Below are positions 24,632-29,957 of a stretch of DNA of 29,957 nt, one piece after another. The number at the start of each line of letters is the position of its first letter. The stretch's first letter is position 1. The stretch is from JAAYEL01 sp964345835. Lineage in GTDB: Bacteria > Bacillota > Clostridia > Tissierellales > Peptoniphilaceae. A program made the position numbers and the translations under genes. The notes under the pieces were generated by a model. The model saw only the letters and a program-made list of their open reading frames with translations. It ran no database searches and had not been told where the DNA came from. The DNA lies in NCBI GenBank assembly GCA_964345835.1, contig CAYFSL010000012.1:1-29957 (forward strand). Reading direction: 5' to 3'.

Positions 24632-26692
24632 CTAATTGTGGTTGTCACAATCCGGGTTGTTGCAAATCACCTTATCCATGCTCCTATTCTTCCTGTGGAC
24701 CATGAGGTCTCCACAAAGATCACAGGTCTGTCCTGTTGGCTTGTCCCAGCTAGCGTAATCACACTCTGGATAATTACTACATCCGTAGAATACCTTGCCC
24801 CTTTTTGAAATTCTTTCCAGGATTTCTCCACCGCACCTAGGACATTTCACTCCCAGGCTCTTAACAATAGCCTTGGTAAATTTACAACTAGGAAAGCCTG
24901 AACAGCCTATGAACTTGCCATTTCTACCTTCTCTATAAATTAGGTCCTTACCACATTCCGGGCATTTTTCTCCCGTCTTTTCTAACTTTATCTCAACCTT
25001 TTTGGCACTTTCCTTGGCTAGGTCCAGGTCGTCCTTGAACTCCCCATAGAATTCCTTTAAGAGGTCCTTCCAGTATAATTCAGATTCTTCAATCTTATCT
25101 AGTTGGCTCTCCATTTGGGCGGTAAAGTCTTCATTGATTATCTTTGAGAAATACTCTACCAAAAGCCCATTAACACTATAACCTAGGTCAGTTGGATAAA
25201 GAGACTTTGCATCATAGTCCACATACTTTCTTGATGTAATACTCCTGATAATAGAACTGTAGGTTGATGGCCTACCGATTCCATTTTCCTCCAGCTTTTT
25301 AACTAGTGAGGCCTCGGTATACCTTGGCTTAGGCTTGGTGAAATGCTGGATTTTTTCAATCTTATCCATAGCAAATTCATCCCCTATTTCCATGTCGGGA
25401 AGCCTTATACTTGTATCCTGGGTCTTCATAACCTTGGTGTAACCATCAAAGACCATAATTGATCCAGAAGTCTTAAAGATTTCTCCTCTACTATCAAAGT
25501 CATACCTGGTTGACAAAAACTTTGAAGGTGTCATCTGGCTGGCAACCGTCCTCTCCCAGATAAGCCTATATAACTTAAATTGGGCATCTGAAAGGTAATC
25601 CCTTATAGAATAAGGGGTCCTATAAATTGATGAGACCCTGACCGCCTCGTGGGCGTCCTGACTATTAGCAGACTTTTTACTATAACTATTACCAGATGAG
25701 GCATACTCGTCTCCATACTCCTTCTTAATAAAGTCAAGGGCCTGGTCAATAATAGTCTGGGATAGCCTAGTCGAATCTGTTCTCATGTAGGATATAAGAC
25801 CTACTGTCCCCTCCTTACCTATTGAAATACCTTCATAAAGTTGCTGGGCAATAGACATGGTCCTACTGGTTGAAAAGTTAAGCCTTTTTGAAGCCTCTTG
25901 TTGTAATGTTGAGGTAGTAAAAGGCTTATTAGGCTTTCTAGACTTCTTTGTCGTAGCCTTGTCTACAACCTTGAAATGCTTGGGGTCAATCTTGTCTAAA
26001 ATAGCCTGAGCATCTTCCTCTTTAGGAAGCTTAACCTGCTTAAGCTTACCATCTATATACCTACCAAAGTACTTAGAGGCAAAGGCTATATCTGAATGCC
26101 TTCCTTCCCCCTCTACAGTCCAATATTCTTCAGGGACAAAAGCTTTAATTTCATCTTCCCTATCAACAATAAGCTTTAGGGCTACTGATTGGACCCTTCC
26201 AGCACTTAGCCCACTTTTTACCTTCTTCCATAGGATTGGGGAAAGCTCATAGCCCACTATCCTATCCATGACCCTTCTAGCCTGTTGGGCATCTACTAAA
26301 GATAGGTCAATCTTCCTAGGATTTTTAACCGCTTCAACGATAGCTTCCTTGGTGATTTCATTGAAAACCACCCTGTGGGGTTCATTTAAATCTAGGTCCA
26401 ACAAATAGGCTAAATGCCAGGCGATAGCCTCCCCTTCCCTATCCGGGTCGGATGCCAAATATACATTATCAGCCTTCTTAGCCTCTTTTTTTATCTCATT
26501 TATAGTCTTAGCCTTCCCCCTTACATTGATATATTGGGGTTCAAAGTCATTGTCAATATCCACCCCCATCTTGCTTTTGGGAAGGTCTCTTAAATGGCCG
26601 ACTGAAGCCATTATTTTATAATTTTTTCCTAAGAATCTCCCTATAGTCTTAGCCTTTGTAGGGGACTCTACAATAATTAAATTCTTAGCCAT
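24632..26692 (-). CDS. topA: DNA topoisomerase I
   Basis: Type IA topoisomerase that relaxes negative supercoils. The 686-residue protein has the TOPRIM metal site (Glu9 in IIVESPTKA; Asp82, Asp84 and Glu86 in SDPDREGEA) and the catalytic Tyr302 in ISYMRTDSTRL. Three C-terminal four-cysteine zinc ribbons lie at about 577-603, 617-644 and 657-682. The last ends four residues before the stop, so the protein looks complete. It has its own promoter and a structured leader. The preceding dprA transcript is terminated, although the gene order follows the Bacillus dprA-topA arrangement. Confidence 0.97.
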   Translation of the reverse strand: MAKNLIIVESPTKAKTIGRFLGKNYKIMASVGHLRDLPKSKMGVDIDNDFEPQYINVRGKAKTINEIKKEAKKADNVYLASDPDREGEAIAWHLAYLLDLDLNEPHRVVFNEITKEAIVEAVKNPRKIDLSLVDAQQARRVMDRIVGYELSPILWKKVKSGLSAGRVQSVALKLIVDREDEIKAFVPEEYWTVEGEGRHSDIAFASKYFGRYIDGKLKQVKLPKEEDAQAILDKIDPKHFKVVDKATTKKSRKPNKPFTTSTLQQEASKRLNFSTSRTMSIAQQLYEGISIGKEGTVGLISYMRTDSTRLSQTIIDQALDFIKKEYGDEYASSGNSYSKKSANSQDAHEAVRVSSIYRTPYSIRDYLSDAQFKLYRLIWERTVASQMTPSKFLSTRYDFDSRGEIFKTSGSIMVFDGYTKVMKTQDTSIRLPDMEIGDEFAMDKIEKIQHFTKPKPRYTEASLVKKLEENGIGRPSTYSSIIRSITSRKYVDYDAKSLYPTDLGYSVNGLLVEYFSKIINEDFTAQMESQLDKIEESELYWKDLLKEFYGEFKDDLDLAKESAKKVEIKLEKTGEKCPECGKDLIYREGRNGKFIGCSGFPSCKFTKAIVKSLGVKCPRCGGEILERISKRGKVFYGCSNYPECDYASWDKPTGQTCDLCGDLMVHRKNRSMDKVICNNPDCDNHN

Positions 26693-26727
26693 ACTACTTC
26701 CTATCCATATTTAAAATATCTTTTTTA

Positions 26728-26764
26728 TGACCTTGGGCAACACTCCTATCTATCTGCCAGGTCA
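26728..26764 (-). promoter_or_regulatory. Hairpin in the topA leader
   Basis: TGACCT (26764-26759) and AGGTCA (26733-26728) pair perfectly on the transcript strand, with an inner GGCA/TGCC pairing after a 2-nt bulge. It lies between the promoter and the AGGAAG ribosome site. No U tract follows, so it is not a plain terminator. Confidence 0.6.
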
Positions 26765-26783
26765 ATAAACACAATTACTACTT

Positions 26784-26811
26784 AATATATCACAATATTT
26801 CCTAGAGTCAA
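26784..26811 (-). promoter_or_regulatory. topA promoter
   Basis: On the minus strand TTGACT (26811-26806), a 16-bp spacer and TATATT (26789-26784) with an extended TGA just before it. The expected leader is about 85 nt and contains the hairpin described separately. Confidence 0.7.
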
Positions 26812-26837
26812 AAAAATTTAATAATTGTTTCTTGGCT

Positions 26838-26864
26838 AAAAAGAGGACCTTATGCTAGGTCCTC
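26838..26864 (-). terminator. dprA terminator containing the dprA stop codon
   Basis: A perfect 8-bp stem, GAGGACCT with AGGTCCTC, encloses a 6-nt loop and is followed by five T on the minus strand. The dprA TAG codon (26857-26855) lies at the stem-loop boundary, so the terminator overlaps the coding end. Confidence 0.88.
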
Positions 26865-27934
26865 AAGCTAAAATAGTTCTTATTTACCCTTATGATAACT
26901 CCCTCCATCTCTAACTTTATCAGAGCTTTATAAAGGCTAGTTAAGTCGATGTCAAGGTCTCCTAAAAGGCTATCAAAGCTGACTAGCCCCTGGTCTAGCC
27001 TAGCAATTATCCTTAGTTGAAGGTCAGAAAAACCCTTCTTATCAAGGCTAGTTTGCAGGTTAGTAACTTCTTTAAGATAGGGGTATTCTTCCACTATATC
27101 GGAAGCGGATGTCACAAGTCTTGCCCCCTTGCTAATAAGTTTATTGCAGCCACAACTTTTAATATCATTTATCCTTCCAGGTATAGCAAAGACATCCCTA
27201 CCCTGTTCAAGGGCATAGTTGGCTGTTATAATTGATCCACTTTTCTCCTCTGCCTCAACCACCAGGGTTGCAAAGGCTAAGCCCGCTATTATCCTATTTC
27301 TACTAACAAAGTTATATTTCAGTGGGCTGGTTTTTAAGCCATACTCAGATATAAGTAGTTCATCGTCCATCAACCTATAAAGATCCCTATTTGAAGCAGG
27401 ATATTGGATATCTAAAGATGAAGCCAGAACCCCTATGGTACTTAGCCCACTATCCAGGGCTGCAAGGTGGGCCTGCCTATCTATCCCCCTGGCCATGCCA
27501 GATATTATAGCAAGGTCTTTACCCCTCAATTGGGAAATAATACTTTTGGTTGCCCATATCCCATAATCGCTAGCCTTTCTTGCCCCTACAACGGCAAGAC
27601 CCTTATGAAGCTTATCAATATTTCCCTTGTAAAATATTATGGCTGGTGGATTGGGAATTTGCCTTAGGATATCAGGATAGCCCTCCTGGAGGATTGTAAG
27701 ATATTTAATTGAATGTTTATCTAATTGGTGGATATAAGAGTCTAGATTGAATTTAGGTAGTTTAGAAGCTATAGATGTCAATTCTCCCTCACTTAGAAAG
27801 GTCAGCCTTGAAAGCCCCTCTTTTTTAATCCCTATAAAATGATTTAAGAGGTCCTCCCTAATAAAGTCTAAAATCCTATGGTTGGGAAAATAAATGCTAT
27901 TAAGAAATAAAATTACGTCATTGTATGTATTCAT
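26855..27934 (-). CDS. dprA: DNA-processing protein A (RecA loader)
   Basis: Binds incoming single-stranded DNA during natural transformation and loads RecA. I place the start at the ATG at 27934 (359 residues). It has a GAGG ribosome site 5 nt upstream and begins 8 nt after the yraN stop. A longer in-frame reading from 28015 would run back over the yraN coding end. The Rossmann core is clear: AVVGARKASDYG, ISGMARGIDRQAH, GVLASSLDIQYPASN, NRIIAGLA, VVEAEEKSGS and ALEQGRDVFAIPGR. A C-terminal winged-helix-like region follows. Other competence genes are not in the window, so functional transformation cannot be inferred. Confidence 0.93.
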   Translation of the reverse strand: MNTYNDVILFLNSIYFPNHRILDFIREDLLNHFIGIKKEGLSRLTFLSEGELTSIASKLPKFNLDSYIHQLDKHSIKYLTILQEGYPDILRQIPNPPAIIFYKGNIDKLHKGLAVVGARKASDYGIWATKSIISQLRGKDLAIISGMARGIDRQAHLAALDSGLSTIGVLASSLDIQYPASNRDLYRLMDDELLISEYGLKTSPLKYNFVSRNRIIAGLAFATLVVEAEEKSGSIITANYALEQGRDVFAIPGRINDIKSCGCNKLISKGARLVTSASDIVEEYPYLKEVTNLQTSLDKKGFSDLQLRIIARLDQGLVSFDSLLGDLDIDLTSLYKALIKLEMEGVIIRVNKNYFSLRT

Positions 27935-27941
27935 AAGGACC

Positions 27942-28292
27942 TCAAAAGGCATTACAAATGTGTCTAATAGTCTGGGTCTCCCAGTAGCACTCGACCACAT
28001 CATACCTGTAGTCAAGGCTTTTTACCTGGGTCATAGCCATATACTTCCTGCTGGTCCTTATCAAATTGTATCTTTTCTTGGGAGTAACGGATTGGCTGGC
28101 ATAGCCGTAGTCTTCATTTCTTCTCGTCTTTACCTCTACAAAGACCAACTCCTTACCGTCAAGGGCTATGATATCTATTTCCCCATAGCTAGAGAAAAAG
28201 TTCCTTTCTAGAATCCTATAGCCCTTGGCAGATAAATACTTGCTAGCTATCCTTTCCCCCATCTGTCCTATTAATTTCTTCCTGTCTTTCAT
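27942..28292 (-). CDS. yraN: YraN-family endonuclease-like protein
   Basis: Small restriction-endonuclease-fold protein of the UPF0102 family; its cellular role is not settled. The 116-residue protein shows MGERIASKYLSAKGYRILERN, the core GEIDIIA, VFVEVKTR (catalytic Glu and Lys) and the typical C-terminal HICNAF. The coding frame overlaps the end of rnhB by 50 nt if the first ATG (28292) is used. An internal ATG at 28262 (106 residues) begins at MGERIAS and would reduce the overlap to 20 nt. Neither start has an ideal ribosome site, so the start is uncertain. Confidence 0.9.
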   Translation of the reverse strand: MKDRKKLIGQMGERIASKYLSAKGYRILERNFFSSYGEIDIIALDGKELVFVEVKTRRNEDYGYASQSVTPKKRYNLIRTSRKYMAMTQVKSLDYRYDVVECYWETQTIRHICNAF

Positions 28293-28914
28293 AATATTTT
28301 TTTAGAAAGCTTTGTCGATGAATTGGGCAAGTCCCATACTCGGTAATAGCCTGGTAGTGGGCCTTGGTCCCATAGCCCTTGTGACCCTCAAATAAATATT
28401 GGGGGTAGGTCTTGGAATATTCAATCATAAGGTCATCCCTGTAGACCTTGGCAAGGATGGAGGCCGCAGATATCTGGTAGACCCTGTCATCTCCTCCAAC
28501 CACCGATAGCTGGTCAATCTCTGAATCAATAGTTTCCGCATCGACCAATAAAAGGTCAGGCCTTAGGCTATTGCCCTCCTTATCCATGAGATTATCAACA
28601 GCTAACCTCATGGAAAGGAGGGTTGCCTCCCTGATATTTATCTCGTCAATGGTCCTATTATCGACTACCCCATAGCCAATGGCTAGGGCTTCATCCTTAA
28701 TACTTTCCGATAGGATCCTCCTTTTCTTGTCTGAAATCTTCTTAGAGTCACAGACCCCCTCTATATGACTTGACTTGGGCATAATTACGGCACAAGATAC
28801 GACAGGTCCTGCAATAGGTCCCCTTCCTACTTCATCTATCCCGCAGACCAAGTCGTGGTCTTTAAGGTACAAGTCACTTTCAAAAGCCTGGTCTCTCTTT
28901 ATTTTTTCCTTCAT
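28243..28914 (-). CDS. rnhB: Ribonuclease HII
   Basis: Removes ribonucleotides and RNA from RNA-DNA hybrids. The 223-residue protein has the GIDEVGRGPIAGPV motif (25-38, catalytic Asp27 and Glu28), CDSKKIS (55-61), LLVDAETID (122-130, catalytic Asp125), SAASILAKVYRD (149-160) and GHKGYGT with HRQSF near the end. Its 3' end overlaps yraN. The AGGAG next to the ATG is too close for normal spacing; an AGGA further upstream may be the real ribosome site. Confidence 0.96.
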   Translation of the reverse strand: MKEKIKRDQAFESDLYLKDHDLVCGIDEVGRGPIAGPVVSCAVIMPKSSHIEGVCDSKKISDKKRRILSESIKDEALAIGYGVVDNRTIDEINIREATLLSMRLAVDNLMDKEGNSLRPDLLLVDAETIDSEIDQLSVVGGDDRVYQISAASILAKVYRDDLMIEYSKTYPQYLFEGHKGYGTKAHYQAITEYGTCPIHRQSFLKKYYERQEEINRTDGGKDS

Positions 28915-28969
28915 CTCCTACCATCCTATCTCATATTTAAGCTTTCATCCTGTCATTATTATTAAAAAT

Positions 28970-28997
28970 ATTAAACATTTGAATTCAAAGTTATCAA
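28970..28997 (-). promoter_or_regulatory. Possible promoter before rnhB
   Basis: On the minus strand TTGATA (28997-28992), a 16-bp spacer and TTTAAT (28975-28970) lie in the 99-bp AT-rich gap between rbgA and rnhB. Such matches are frequent in AT-rich sequence. Confidence 0.35.
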
Positions 28998-29013
28998 TTT
29001 TCTATATTAAATA

Positions 29014-29955
29014 TTATTTTTCTAAATCTTCTGGCAATTCCAGGGTAATCCTCCCAATCCTGGCCTTTCTAAAGTCATCAAGAATGGCATTTGCCACCCT
29101 GGTATAATCGACCTCATTGCCCCTGGCAAGGGCCCCCATCTTCCTGGCTATATCCTCCATGATTTGCAGGGTCTCCTGGTCAGTATCAACCCCATACCTT
29201 TCATCCAGAAACTTTTTAGATTGGCCATTTATTATCCCTAAAAGGTCAAAGGCTAGATTCTCTATATCCAGGTTCTCGTCCTTTATAGCTCCAGTGTAGG
29301 CAAGGGACTTCCCCTTGTCGGGGGTATCAAGCTTTGGCCACAAGACCCCCGGAGTATCAAGGAGTAAAAGGTCGGAATCAGTCTTTATCCATTGGTTAAT
29401 CCTGGTAACACCCGGCCTATTACCCGTCTTAGTCCCCTTACGCCTAGAAAGGTTGTTTATAAAGGTGGACTTACCTACATTGGGAATCCCCACAACCATC
29501 ATCTTTATAAGGTCGGAGGAAATATCCTTGGTCTCATTTCTTGCAAACTTCTCTTTTAAAAGGTCCCTGGACATGGCATAAAGCTTGTCGGTCTTCCTAT
29601 CTGTCAGAGAATTAAACTCCATGACAGCAAGCCCCTGGCCCCTAAAATAGTCCAGCCAGGCCCTATTGGCCCTAGGGTCAGCCATATCGGCCTTGTTAAA
29701 TATAATCACCCTTGGAAAATCCTTGACTATAGTGTCAATTACAGGGTTTCTAGAACTTATGGGAATCCTGGCATCCACAATCTCACAGACTATATCAACC
29801 ATCTTTAGGCTCTGTCTGATCTTGTCAAGGGATACCTTCATGTGACCCGGGTACCAGTTAATATTGTCATTGGTCCCCTTATTACTAGCCCCGGTATTTG
29901 CTCCTTTTTCAGTCCTTGGCTGGGCCTTCTTGCCCCTTCTTTTTCTCTTGTCCAT
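29014..29955 (-). CDS. rbgA: Ribosome biogenesis GTPase RbgA (YlqF)
   Basis: GTPase needed for late 50S subunit assembly. It shows the circular permutation of the YlqF family: G4 NKAD (87-90), then G1 GIPNVGKS (156-163), then G3 DTPG (200-203). The family-start motif WYPGHM is at 34-39. It is therefore preceded by about 30 extra residues rich in Lys, Arg, Asn and Gly that the Bacillus protein lacks. The start chosen is an ATG only 2 nt from the window edge, so a different upstream start or ribosome site cannot be judged. An internal start near WYPGHM is possible but no ATG lies there. Confidence 0.93.
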   Translation of the reverse strand: MDKRKRRGKKAQPRTEKGANTGASNKGTNDNINWYPGHMKVSLDKIRQSLKMVDIVCEIVDARIPISSRNPVIDTIVKDFPRVIIFNKADMADPRANRAWLDYFRGQGLAVMEFNSLTDRKTDKLYAMSRDLLKEKFARNETKDISSDLIKMMVVGIPNVGKSTFINNLSRRKGTKTGNRPGVTRINQWIKTDSDLLLLDTPGVLWPKLDTPDKGKSLAYTGAIKDENLDIENLAFDLLGIINGQSKKFLDERYGVDTDQETLQIMEDIARKMGALARGNEVDYTRVANAILDDFRKARIGRITLELPEDLEK

Positions 29956-29957
29956 CT

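Noticed and set aside
27935..28015. Longer dprA start at 28015
   Set aside because: It runs back over the yraN coding end; the ATG at 27934 has a good ribosome site and fits directly after the yraN stop.
1..29957. CRISPR arrays, tRNA/rRNA genes, insertion sequences, prophage or toxin-antitoxin genes
   Set aside because: No regularly spaced repeats, cloverleaf, transposase or paired small toxin/antitoxin frames were seen on either strand.

Overview
The window is a core chromosomal segment of an AT-rich, low-GC Gram-positive bacterium. Gene content and order resemble the Bacillus/Clostridium yloC-to-yloS cluster and the ylqF-rnhB-yraN-dprA-topA cluster. Arginine codons are mostly AGG/AGA, there is a YugP-type peptidase next to fmt, and remA is missing between yicC and gmk. 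Together these suggest an anaerobic Firmicute of the Tissierellia/Peptoniphilaceae type (Anaerococcus/Peptoniphilus-like). The taxon is an inference from gene order and protein style; no 16S rRNA gene is present.

Region 1 (about 163-14857, minus strand) is one long tightly packed operon of 15 genes, read yicC, gmk, rpoZ, coaBC, priA, def, fmt, yugP-like, rsmB, rlmN, prpC, prkC, rsgA, rpe, thiN. Most junctions overlap by 1-8 nt or are separated by less than 45 nt. It combines RNA decay, nucleotide and cofactor synthesis, replication restart, N-terminal formyl-methionine handling, rRNA methylation, the PASTA kinase/PP2C phosphatase signalling pair and ribosome assembly. A 100-base run of N interrupts prkC in a Pro-Asp repeat. 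A promoter precedes yicC, and a weak terminator-like hairpin follows thiN.

Region 2 (14924-17548): rqcH, a ribosome quality-control gene, is divergent from the operon. It ends at an elaborate terminator shared with a convergent 112-residue orphan gene. A 317-bp AT-rich spacer with several inverted repeats follows.

Region 3 (17518-20659) is a zinc-uptake locus. It has a minus-strand znuA-znuC-znuB ABC importer and a divergent Fur-family regulator. A perfect 7-1-7 Fur/Zur-type palindrome lies just downstream of the near-consensus znuA promoter, which suggests Zur-type zinc repression.

Region 4 (20686-24480, minus strand) is a sugar-PTS core: a LacI/CcpA-like regulator, ptsH (HPr with His15 and Ser46), ptsI (enzyme I), and an unrecognised 206-residue protein translationally coupled to ptsI. 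A strong hairpin sits between ptsH and ptsI.

Region 5 (24500-29955, minus strand) holds rbgA, rnhB, yraN, dprA and topA. dprA ends in a terminator whose loop contains its own stop codon. topA has its own promoter and a structured leader.

No CRISPR array, tRNA, rRNA, insertion sequence, prophage or defence island was seen. No clear new multi-gene system is visible. The best candidates for new biology are the ptsI-coupled unknown protein, the znu/fur control region, and the structured leaders and spacers.
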